NCBI RefSeq assembly: GCF_000001735.4
Contig: NC_003074.8
Location: forward strand, 21,583,261 to 21,647,260
Source of the DNA: Arabidopsis thaliana
Lineage: Eukaryota > Streptophyta > Magnoliopsida > Brassicales > Brassicaceae
Reading direction: 5' to 3'
Length of the DNA stretch: 64,000 nt
Shown piece after piece: positions 20,836 through 30,516 of the stretch. How positions within the stretch are numbered: position 1 is the first letter of the stretch; the number at the start of each line of letters is the position of its first letter. Below the pieces are notes generated by a model. It saw nothing but the letters and a program-made list of their open reading frames with translations, did not search any database and had not been told where the DNA came from. The translations under genes were made by a program, and so were the position numbers.

Positions 20836-21610
20836 CAGAATGTAAAAAAGAAACCAGAAATCAGTACTTTTAAAAGGAACATTGTTTAAAATCAAACGGA
20901 GAAAAAAGAGATTATACATACCAAGCTAGCTAGCTAGGGAGTTTTATCTAATTCGTGAGTTTCTTCAGAATGCAAGAGATGGATATATATAGGATGATTA
21001 ATGATTGATACCAAAAATAAAGAAGGTGTGCGAATGTAAACAGCCTTTGCTCATCGTAACTTGACACTCTGCCATAATATGCAGAAAAAGCATGCGTCTC
21101 GAGAGAAGTGCTTGAATGCGAACAGCCTTTACATCAACGTGTTTATTCTGCATGAATATGAACCAAAATATGACAATATCAATGAATATTAAAGAAGTCT
21201 ACGTCGAGCCACGAGCCATGACTCTTCAAGTGCCACACCTCTGTTTATAGCCCAAAGAGATTACTTTTTTTCTTTTATCTTCAAGATTAGTGTCACAATT
21301 GTATAACATTCCTTCACAAAAATATGAAAACTTTCCACATAAGAGGATTCATTTCAAAACATGCCAATGAACCGAGTGCTGAAGAACTTCCAAAGAACAA
21401 ATCTTTGCTTCAGACGCAAGAAAATAAATATGTCGTCAAGAAACTAAGTGCTAAATCAAATGTGGTAGCTGAAACTTGCTTGATAAATCATAGCGTACAA
21501 AGGTGGAAACTTCAAACATAAGTTCAATTACCTTACAAGAGCAAATCTTATTTTGAAACCAAGGGAGAAACTAAGATATCAGAACACCAAATGCCTAAGA
21601 ACTCAATGCA
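20836..21610. other. intergenic with recurrent promoter block and array flank modules
   Basis: Contains promoter block copy 2 (21031-21070), a second 'GCGAACAGCC' word at about 21118, and a distal stretch (about 21200-21500) that matches 24740-24800, 29560-29860 and 34500-34640. The open frame at 21324-21521 lies in this duplicated non-coding module and is not supported as a gene. Confidence 0.5.
21031..21070 (-). promoter_or_regulatory. recurrent promoter block, copy 2
   Basis: 'CGAATGTAAACAGCC', 'TGCTCATCGTAACTTGACAC' and 'CTCTGCCATAAT' match the other copies. It lies upstream of the acidic-gene remnant and the 19407-20559 gene; the W-box word has changed here. Confidence 0.5.
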
Positions 21611-22906
21611 TCAAACAACATCTTCAAATGATAGAGGAGTTCTTATAGCTGACAACTCTGCCTTTTCAGTATCCATTAGAGCATCTAGCTCTGTACACTT
21701 TTGCTTCAATTTCAGTAAAGTTTCCTCTGTTTCTTGGAGCTTGGCCAAACAAGACCGCTCTTTCTCCTTCTTATCTCTTACTTGGTCCAACTTTTTCTCC
21801 AACCAGTCCACCTTGAACCCCGCATCTTTCAAGTATGTCAGCGCGATGTCTGCTTCCACAAGATCTTCATTGGAGAACTCTTGCAGTGACTGGCACAGCG
21901 TCTCAACAAGGCTGAGAAGGAAATCCATGCATGCTTTCCTCAGATATTGGTTCTTTGCACGGAATTCTGATGCAATGTCAGGGTGTCTTTCAAATATAAG
22001 TCTCACAGATTCTACCTGCAAAAGAGAGAAAACATAATTTTACAATGCATATAAGATAACATTTATTTAGATATTTGGAAATAGACGAAGACATGATCTC
22101 GTCTCTTGTAAAGTAACAAGAAGTTTGCAGCATTCTTAAATTTCTTACCTGTGAAGGAAGAACTTGAAATCCGTTGACCTCCATGCTTTCCTTTCTGGGT
22201 GAAGCTTCCTCAAGCAAATCACTAGACACCGCACCATCATCATTAAGCTTAATCTTTTTCAGAGGTTGGGTTGGATCTTCAGATTCCTCTGACTCATTTA
22301 AGGGGTCAATGAATCCAAGAGCATCTACCTCAGCAACAATCATGAGTTCTCCATTAACTAGAAACCCTTCCTTTTCGTCATGAAGTTTGGTAAGGGGAAG
22401 CATATATAGGAAACCCCAACCCCACATTTCCTGATCAAACCAGCGATGTGTTTCTGTAACAATTCATTCTTCGTTAACCAATATCGAAAACAGTACTCCT
22501 TATCAGTGTTGACAACTTGGCAAAATATAGAGTGATGAATATCAGTGTTAAGAATCACCTTTCAATACCGAGCGTTCTTCTCACACCTGTTTTACTATAT
22601 ATAGCCGAAGTTTTACGTATCTTCTCCATCCAGAAGGTAGTGATTTAAAATCAGCGACTTCCAGAAACAGAGACAAGTAATCGCAGTTGTTTCCTTTTGG
22701 ATAGATAGAAAGACGCCTGAAAAAAAAAGAAGAAACGAGTCAATAAAACCTATATTTTTTGAGTTCGACAAAAACTTTTAAAAGGTAAGTTTCTTATACC
22801 ATTTGCAGTCACCAATCTGGAATGGAACAGAATAAAACTTCTTACATTGCAAAGAGGAGAAGTTCTTTATCACCCAAGCGAACTTCTTACCAACTTGCTT
22901 GGTCAT
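21611..22906 (-). CDS. MATH and coiled-coil gene with in-frame stop in exon 2
   Basis: Exons 22800-22906 ([20 protein letters not shown]), 22559-22716, 22149-22453 and 21611-22015 have canonical sites and phases that would give 324 residues. However, exon 2 reads '...[13 protein letters not shown]' then TGA (22581-22583), where sisters read 'TIVNQLSQ'. A GTGTGAG donor right at that point would avoid the stop but shifts frame into exon 3. Exon 3 ('[20 protein letters not shown]', linker '[12 protein letters not shown]', '[13 protein letters not shown]') and exon 4 ('[13 protein letters not shown]' to 'TPLSFEDVV') look undamaged, suggesting recent loss or a sequence difference. A 5' UTR intron acceptor (TCAG|GTCCTG) lies just upstream. 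Locus order suggests At3g58410. Confidence 0.7.
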
Positions 22907-23780
22907 TGATGTAGTAAAAGATTCTTCCTGATCAAACTGCAGGACCTGAAGAAAAAATAATAAGTTCATCACACATCCACAAAAATCCAATAGATCAGTG
23001 GCAAGGAAAGAGAGAGAGAACACACAAACTTCGTAAACCAACAATGTAGTACTAGTGTAAATAGAATCATATAAGTTGAATTACCCTGTGTGTTCATTAA
23101 TATTGATATAATAGAATCAAATTATAGGTATGGAAAGAGAGAAACATTCAGTGTCGCATGCAGAAACGAAACGGAGGCAAAGAAAAAAAGAAAGCTATGT
23201 TTACCTTTCAGAGTCTTGAGGCAGTTTAGTGTTTTTGAGGAATTCTATCTGCCACAGATAGATATACGAAATATGCATGAGTCTCGATTGATGTGCGCGA
23301 ATGAAAACAGCATTTGTCCCTCGTGACTTGATACTCTGCCATAATTTCGAATTATTATGTTGTATGAGTATTAAAAGATTCTTGGTAAAGCGCAGGTGCA
23401 TGAAGAAACCAGAGGATCAATGATTATTTGAGGAGAAAACTAACAGAGATTTAGGAAAAAACAGAGAAAACGAAAAAAAGCGAGGGATATATATATATAT
23501 ATATCTATGAATCTCGAAATATGAACAGCCTTGACTCATCGTGACATGATACTCACCTACGGCCACAATTACGTATTAAAATAATAGAATTACCAAAAAA
23601 AACATTTAAGGAGTACAGAGGTTTAATTTGTTTGTTGAAATTTAACAAAATCAACATCAAAACCAAGCAAAAAAAACTTAAGATTCAAGCCTCACAAAAT
23701 TACTTTTACATTAAGTAACCCAGCTTAAACCATTTGTAAGGTACTACTCCATTACAAAGTACTACAAAAACTTTTAATAC
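22907..23780. promoter_or_regulatory. upstream region with two promoter blocks and TA run
   Basis: Copies 3 (23291-23340) and 4 (23521-23573) of the recurrent block lie 230 bp apart, with a (TA)n run at 23490-23508 next to copy 4. The same two-tier layout occurs upstream of the 30517-32914 gene. The tract 23395-23430 ('CAGAGGATCAATGATT') is the unfilled counterpart of the insertion site at 33359-34351. Confidence 0.55.
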
Positions 23781-24221
23781 TTAGTCATCATAGTCAAAGA
23801 ATTCTTCACTAAAGGCTTCTGAATAAGTATCATCATCATGATCCCAATCCTCTCCATATGCATAGCATTCATTAGGGTCTTCTGAATCATCATCGTCATA
23901 GTCCCACTCTTCATCACTTACATCGTCTGGATGAGTATCATCATCATGACCAAAGTCCTCTTCAGATTCGTAGCTTTCACTTGTGTCTTCCTCACAAGTA
24001 TCATCATTCTCTGAAGCAAAATTATTTGCAGAGTAATCACTCAAGTTCTCTGCAAAAGCTAAATCAAGATCCCAATCTTGTTCATATGCATAGCAGTCAT
24101 TTATGTCCTCTCCATAAGGATAATCAAAATCAAAGTCCCCTTCATATGAATAGCCATCACTGTGGTAATCAAGATCACAACCCTCATCACAAATATCAAA
24201 GAAATCACTCCAGTCGTCCAT
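23781..24221 (-). CDS. acidic Tyr/Asp-rich orphan protein
   Basis: Single coding exon of 146 residues: MDDWSDFFDICDEGCDLDYH and so on, extremely acidic (Asp and Glu dominate, with Tyr, Ser, Trp and Cys). It contains an internal repeat: 'NDCYAYEQDWDLD' and 'NECYAYGEDWDHD', with several 'SDYS/SDGYS' words. I recognise no domain and no signal peptide. A CTGCAG acceptor about 32 nt upstream of the ATG suggests a 5' UTR intron. The promoter carries a (TA)n run (24613-24630) and block copy 5 of the array's shared promoter, so it appears to be expressed like its neighbours (inference). A broken relative lies at 20560-20835. Possible roles such as a charged scaffold or metal- or histone-binding tail are guesses. 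Confidence 0.6.
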   Translation of the reverse strand: MDDWSDFFDICDEGCDLDYHSDGYSYEGDFDFDYPYGEDINDCYAYEQDWDLDLAFAENLSDYSANNFASENDDTCEEDTSESYESEEDFGHDDDTHPDDVSDEEWDYDDDDSEDPNECYAYGEDWDHDDDTYSEAFSEEFFDYDD

Positions 24222-24670
24222 CGGTAGAAAAGGAATCTCTTCAGCTCAAACTGCAGGAGAAGAAGCTAGAGTGAGGATCAGTAATGACAATATAAATAGT
24301 TAACATGATCAGAAATAGAACAGTTAAAAGAGATGAAAGTATCAATTGATAGGGAATCGTCCTTCGGAGAAGCATGAATAAAGAAAAACAGCCACTGTAT
24401 TCCTATATGAAGCATGCATCCAACGATATTCGACTCCAAAACGAAACAAAGATGAAACATAAATTGAAAGGCAAGTGCATGCATGAAGAAGAGAAAAATA
24501 GAGAATCAGTGCCTCGTTGATTATTAACCTTAATTGTTGCATAGAAGGAGTGGAGATTTATACTTACAGAGTGGAAATTCTGTTTCTGTAAGGATAATTC
24601 TTCCTGCTACAGGTATATATATATATATATACCATGAAGACAACACAGGCATCTCTAAAAAAGGAGCAGG

Positions 24671-24714
24671 AATGCGAACAGCCTATGAGTTGATGATACT
24701 CGGCCATAATTACG
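24671..24714 (-). promoter_or_regulatory. recurrent promoter block, copy 5
   Basis: 'GGAATGCGAACAGCC' then 'GATGATACTCGGCCATAATT', upstream of the acidic orphan gene and its TA run. The central TTGACT part is changed in this copy. Confidence 0.5.
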
Positions 24715-25205
24715 AAATAATAAATGCTGAGAGAGTGAAGCCGCGACTCTTCAATGACCATCCTCTGTTCATACTCGCTACATTTGTATCGTCAAGATTC
24801 ATATCCGTACTCCATTTGACTACCTCAACCGCACATTACTTTGATATGCCAAGAAAAGTTTATATAAGGAAGAAGGAGAATGCTCTGTATTTGGCACGTG
24901 AGAAGCCACTTGTGTGAAGAGAAGTGGATACTCTGGACCATTTGGAGGGTTTGTGTTATGATCTAGAGTATAAATAAGTGAACTTGGTATACTTGTAATT
25001 GAAGGTGATTCCCGAGGGATCCATCTTGAGAGATTCATCTAGATTCAATTTATTGTTCTTGTTAAGGAAGAAATAGCTTGTTCTTTAACATAGTTTTTCA
25101 TAATACCTAACAACTTTTAACACATGAGAAAAAAAACCAAGTCAGTAAAGAGGAAAGATTTCTGACAGCCAAAACCTCTGGATTTCAGAGACAAGTTTTG
25201 ATTTA

Positions 25206-25820
25206 GGGTATGATTGGTTGGGCTGTAGAAAATTTTTATAGCCACTAAAAAGGTTACAGCCTTAAAATTGAAACAATCATGCGGTAGCTTTCCTATTTTT
25301 TCTCACAGCCCAAATAATATTTTTTTAATTATTTTGGCTGTAAGTACAAGTTTTTCTAAAGCACAAGTTTATGGTCTTTAGAAAGTCTGTACATTTTTCT
25401 TATTTTCTTTTCATTTTTTTTTTTTTTTTTTTAAAAAAAACATTACTATAGTTGTCATATATATATATATATATTAAATTTAGTTTTATAGATATAAATA
25501 GTAGGTAAATATCTATTTTATGATATATATATGTATAAAACACACATTATTTTTAATATATATATATACTTTAATTGAATTGATATTTGTGAATAATATT
25601 ATATAAACATCAATACAATTTACCAATAATACTTTTTTGTTTAAAAATACATACAACCAAAATCTTATTTCTACATCCAATTTTTCTTTAAGTAATAATA
25701 TTATATTAATAAAACTTACAGTCTAATTTCTACAGCAATAAAACTTACAGCTACAGCCATCACACCTACAACAAAAATTCTACAGCAATTAATATACAGT
25801 TACAGACGAAACAATCACCC
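25206..25820. mobile_element. hAT-like MITE candidate
   Basis: About 615 bp, very AT-rich inside (including a T17 run near 25420 and TA runs). The left end begins GGGTATGATTGGTTGGGCTG; the right end, reverse-complemented, begins GGGTGATTGTTTCGTCTG, so the ends are imperfect inverted repeats. Sub-terminal 'CTGTAG/CTACAG' words recur at both sides. No clear 8-bp target duplication was found, so the superfamily call is tentative. Confidence 0.45.
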
Positions 25821-26046
25821 ACTTAGAGTCCTGAAATCAGACTGTAACATACTCCAGTTCCAGTTTACCAAAAAAGCTTGTCCTATTCACCAGACTCCGT
25901 TAAGACATACGAAATTACTTTTTCACCAAGTAACATAGCTTAAACCATTTTGTTTAACGGAACTAAGCGACTCCATTACAAAGTACTACACAAACTTTGG
26001 AGCAAAGACAAAACCATAACACCAACTCACCAAGTAGACTCATATA

Positions 26047-29000
26047 TCATGAAACAAAGAATGAGCAAACAAACGAAAATACCAAAGAGGCATAATAATA
26101 AAAAAGCATCAAACAGCTGCATGAAAGAAGAGCTTCCAGTCCAGGTCTTATCACTTTCCAATTCTGAGAAAAGTTTCTCTCCTTTGCTGCCAAGTGTTTC
26201 TCATGCGCCTTACCAAGAGCCCCGATTAGAAAGAAGACGATAATCAGAAATGTTACCCACATACGTTTGTTCTTTGGACTGGTTTTCACAGAATTTTCAA
26301 CCTGCAAGTGAAAAATCAGTCTTTTTAGACTTGAAAACTGACTACAAAGTAACTCTAGTCTAGTTTTGTCCTTGAAAATCAAGATCTCTAAACTTACGTA
26401 AAAAGTTCAGAAACTGAAGTCTGAAGAGAAAGTGAAGGATATTTCTTCTTATTCTCTCTGTAAACGGTATATACTAATTGTTTTTAGGTTTACTCATTTT
26501 AATCGTCTTTCTACTGTAAAGTAACACAAAAGTTTAACGAATTCTTAGAGCATCATTATTGGGGGATTCTTAGTGTAGTTCTTAGGTTAATTGGATGTAA
26601 AAATTAATGATTAAATTGATTTATTTGCTAAGAATAGCTCTTATATAAGAGCAAAACTAAGGGTTAAAAGTTAGACAAGTGTCTATTGTTGATTTGCTGA
26701 ATGATAAATATTAAAGGAGCAAAAAATCAATTCAAATTTCAATCTCATCCAATGAATTAGAAATGTCAAATAACTAAACCATTTGTTCTTATTTTTTATA
26801 TCATCTATATTAAACTATCAGCCATTTTTTTTTAAAAAAGTTATATGCCCATAAGACATTAACAAGATTTTGGTTAGTCTTTATGAATGATAAGCCTTTC
26901 AATTTGTTATCTCATCTATGTTAAACTATCAAAATTTGTGTGTTTTGTAATGTCATGTATGTATATAAGTTGTAATAATTATTAAGTTTTTTAAAATTAA
27001 ATTGCTTTTATTTTTTTTTATTTTTATTTTCTTCTTAAGAACTTGAAGCTAAGATCCCACCATTGCATATTACTAAAATTTCAATCTCTTAACTAAACTC
27101 TTAACATCAAAATTTTCAAAATCAATTATATATATATATTCTTAAAAACTAACCTAAGACTACACTAAGCAACCATCAATAATGATGGTCTTAGTTATCT
27201 TACCTGTTTAACATTGTTGCTCTCCTTTGGTGGTGAAGTTTTCTTGAGCAACTCATTAGACTCAGCACCAAGATTCTCAGTTTTCTTGGTCACAAGTTTA
27301 GATGCCTCTTCAGATTTCTCTGATTCATCTAATGTGCCAATAACTTCAAAAACATCCAACTCTGCAACAATCATGACTTCTCCGTTGACAAGAAATCCAC
27401 CATCTTTTTCATGAAGTTTTGAAAGAGAAAGCATTGCTGGAAAACCCCATGTGGTTGACTTGCCATCAAAACAGTGCTCTGTTTCTGCAACATTACAAAT
27501 ACAACATAGTCAAAACCCTTCAAGAAATTTCAAGCCTTGTCCTAAAAGCATCCCCAAAAGACCACAACACACACTTGACCAATATCTAATTTAGTCAAAA
27601 CAAGCTCAAGATTATATAGAATTGGTAATGAATGGAAGTAGAAGGATTTACAGATTATATAGAATTTGTACAGTCAAAATGTTTAATGTAAGCAAATGCT
27701 ACTAACACAGGATCAGGACTATTAAAAAAAATGTATCCAACTAGTGAGCAGAGAGGGTAAAATTTCACCTTTCCATACGGAGAGCTTTTGGGAAAATTGA
27801 TTTACTATACTCAAGCGGAGGTTTACAAGCTTTCTCCATCCATAAGGCAATGATTCAGCTTCATACACTTCCAGATAGAGAGACAAGTATATTAGAGTGT
27901 ATGAAGAAAGGAGAGAGAGGCCGATGAGGCCGAGCCATCTCCAAGAAAGAGAAGAAGAAGCAGAAAGGAGTCAAGGCCGAAGTCATGAAAACAAGGCCGA
28001 AGATCTCCTCATCAAACGCTGAAAAAGCCAAGTAAAGAGCCGTGAAGAACAAGTCTCGGCCTAAGAGAGTGTCCAAACGGTTTTATGTGGATAAGGCCGA
28101 GACTATACCTCAAGATGAAGGCTTGAGCTTGTGTTAAGACCCAAAGGAAATAAAAGAGAGCCCAAGGAAGAGGCCCATTCGTTTGAGACAAGAATAGGGA
28201 AACAATGTGTGTGTGCAACCATGAGGGGCTGTCACTATCCACGCCTTGGGGATGCTTATGGACGTTGGAGTATGCAAACAAGGGATGATCACATGTTCTA
28301 TTCAGGATTTGAATGTTAGGACATGTCACTTTCAGTCTTAGGATTCACCCTCTCTCTCTTCACGTCGCTTTCTCTCTTTGGTCTTTGTGTAGAGTTCGAA
28401 CTCTCCTCTTTGCCTATTTAAAGGCTGTGTTTCTCTTTGTAATACAACAAGAATAATAGACAAGCTCTTATATCATTTTGTGTAGCTCTCTCTTCTTTAC
28501 TTGTGTTTAACTAAAGAGTTACAATGTAGAGAGATAGTGTTACACGATTTAGGGCTGCCTTAAGGCAGCCTATTGCTTGTCATACACACTCTTAAATACA
28601 CTCTAAACTCTTCTTTAGTTAGTACTTATTCTCTAGCTTACTGATCCTAAATCCTCTTTATCTTAAGTACACAAACTCTAAGTGTTGTTGTACTAGACAA
28701 GGATTAGCCTCAAACTAGATGTTTTCTCCTTCATATAACCGATTTACTCTCTAGTATATTCGGATATATTGTTGGTTATTTGTGTGGATTTCATCACAAG
28801 TTGATGTTCTCTTCCTCTATTGAACGAGTTCACTTTGTGTGGGTAAAGGGAGATTCAATCACCAAGTGATTGTCTACTCTCTCTTGTGAGCTTTGTCTCA
28901 TAAAACCTAACAAAGTATTCACTGTTATTTCCTTTGGGAAAGACAATAAGACGCCTGCAAGCAAAACCCAAAGAACAGAATCACAAACCATAGACGATTC

Positions 29001-29149
29001 ACTTGAAAACCAAAGTAGATGAAAAGGTCCATTTTCTTTTACCATTTAGACTCGCTGATCAAGACTGGAACAGAACAACACTTCTCAGACTGCAAAGAAG
29101 AGAAATCCTTTATCACCCAACCAAACTTCTTATCAAAAGGCTTTGCCAT
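26047..29149 (-). CDS. MATH gene with transmembrane tail, exon 2 split by an LTR
   Basis: Exon 1 is 29043-29149 (MAKPFDKKFGWVIKDFSSLQ) and exon 3 is 27204-27484 ('EHCFDGKSTTWGFPAM', 'GGFLVNGEVMIVAEL', linker 'LLKKTSPPKESNNVKQ'). Exon 4 is 26047-26301. Exon 2 lies at 28918-28954 and 27769-27889, separated by the solo LTR 27890-28912. Exon 4 is not the family coiled coil: after 'VENSVKTSPKNKRM' comes a strongly hydrophobic segment ('WVTFLIIVFFLIGALG'), a charged stretch and a second Cys/Tyr-rich hydrophobic tail. So the ancestral product was probably a membrane-anchored MATH protein. Intron 3 is stretched by a Harbinger-type MITE. With the LTR in place a normal MATH protein is unlikely, though splicing inside the LTR cannot be excluded. 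Locus order suggests At3g58420. Confidence 0.6.
26548..27190. mobile_element. Harbinger/Tourist-type MITE in a MATH gene intron
   Basis: 643 bp flanked by a perfect TTA duplication (26545-26547 and 27191-27193). Terminal inverted repeats of about 45 bp: left GAGCATCATTATTG... with 'TTCTTAGTGTAGTTCTTAGG', right (reverse complement) GACCATCATTATTG... with 'GCTTAGTGTAGTCTTAGG'. The interior is AT-rich without a transposase frame. TTA target and ends fit the PIF/Harbinger superfamily. Confidence 0.75.
27890..28912. mobile_element. solo LTR of an LTR retrotransposon, inserted in a MATH exon
   Basis: A 1,023-bp element bounded by a perfect 5-bp target duplication AAGTA (27885-27889 and 28913-28917), starting TATTAG and ending CTAACA. 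It carries a TATA-like TATTTAAAGG box (about 28415) and a downstream transcribed-leader-like region. No gag-pol or second LTR is present, so it is a solo LTR left by recombination. The family was not identified. The intact target duplication and position in a recognisable exon suggest modest age. Direct comparison with paralogous exon 2 sequences shows the flanks join without loss. Confidence 0.75.
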
Positions 29150-29462
29150 TGATGTTTTAAAGATTACTCAAAATCAAGATACTAGAACCTGAGAGAATAA
29201 AACACCTTAAAATGATCACTCGTCCACATTCATAAACCTATGCCAATAACACACAATCTACCAACAATAACAAACCAAGAAAAGCTAAGATTCTACTTAG
29301 GACCCAAAAGGCCAAAACTCAGTACAGAATGCAAAGATAAAGCAGCAATACTTACTAGTGCCAGTGACACTGAAGGAGTTCTGTCTTGTTTGCAAGTTTC
29401 CTCCGGCAATAAATATATAAAATAAATGAAGAGCATGCAAGCATCTCTAAATGACGTGCGGC

Positions 29463-29500
29463 AAATACGAGCAGCCTTGGCTCATCGTGATTTGATATAC
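29463..29500 (-). promoter_or_regulatory. recurrent promoter block, copy 6
   Basis: 'ACGAGCAGCCTTGGCTCATC' and 'CGTGATTTGATA', about 310 bp upstream of the ATG at 29149, with an ATATATAAAA box (about 29410) between them. Beyond it 'CCACGACTCTTCAAGTGCC' is also shared with 21217 and 24745. Confidence 0.55.
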
Positions 29501-29902
29501 TTTAACAATCATCATTAAATTAAAAGAGTAGCTAGAACCACCTGGCTTGACCACGACTCTTCAAGTGCCTCTCTCTGTTTTCAAACACAAAAATATTACT
29601 TTATCTTAGAACCCAACAAAAAGTAGAAATTTATCCTCAAGATTCATAAGCATGTGACTTCAAGTGCCACTCTCCGTTCAACACTTCACAAAATATGACA
29701 CAATTCTCTACATATTTGGATTCTCATTTCTTAAGCTTGGAACTCTCCAAGATTTCTGTTAAAGCGAATTAGTTTGTGGTCAAGAAACTCACTGATACAA
29801 TCATTAGCCAACAACTTTGATAAATCATCACCGCAACTTACTTTACCACAGAAAGTGAAAAACTAAGATATTAAAACACCAAATGCCTTGTAACTCAAGT
29901 CA

Positions 29903-30125
29903 TCAAACAACATCATTGAATGACATAGGAGTTCTGGTGGCCGACAACTCTACATTCTCCTTCTCCACTAGAAGATCCAAGTTTGAACACTTTTGCTTCA
30001 GTTTAAGTAAATATTCCTCTAGTTCGTGAAGCCGGGCTAAACCAGACTGTTCTCTCTCCTTCTTGTCTTTCACTTGGTCCAGCTTCTTCTCCAACCAATC
30101 CACCTTAAATCCCGCATCAAAAACA
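29903..30125 (-). pseudogene. 3' half of a MATH-family coiled-coil exon
   Basis: The minus strand reads '[20 protein letters not shown]' to 'TPMSFNDVV' with its stop, very close to the same part of the 30517-30921 exon. The 5' half of the exon is missing: at 30126 homology changes abruptly to the AACC-type repeat. There is no splice acceptor or MATH exon for it. Confidence 0.75.
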
Positions 30126-30516
30126 AAAACTAACCGAACCAAGAGCTACGATATAGTCAGTATCCACTGTCCACTCAATTCTAAACCACTAATTGAACCA
30201 AACTCAATTCTAAACCAAAAAGCCTTTTAAGTTTTGAATATTCAAAAACAGAGTTTCCCTCCACTGCGTATTAAGTCTTAACTAACAGTTTGTCCATTAG
30301 TTAATGAATTCCGAGAGCCTAATAACCTTCCAAGATCAATGTTACAAGGCACTTAAATTGAGTGATACAACAACGTATTTGGTAGCCGAAGTTTCAGTAG
30401 ACCAAAGCAGTCACAAAATGACATAAGTTCAGTTAACTTCCAAGAAGACCTCTAACTTTGAAACAAAGGGAGAAACTAAAGATATCATAACACCAATAGC
30501 ATAAGAACTGAAATGA
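30126..30516. repeat. AACC-type dispersed repeat and flank module
   Basis: 30130-30260 ('GAACCAAACTCAATTCTAAA' words) matches 5620-5700 and 38500-38560. 30330-30510 is a copy of the array 3'-flank ('GATATCATAACACCAATAGC' before the coiled-coil exon). Confidence 0.55.

Noticed and set aside
21324-21521. 65-codon plus-strand open frame
   Set aside because: The same sequence occurs with frame breaks at 29700-29860 as a non-coding flank module of the array.
28131-28319. Short open frames inside the solo LTR
   Set aside because: They lie within the LTR and have no protein features; solo LTRs carry no genes.
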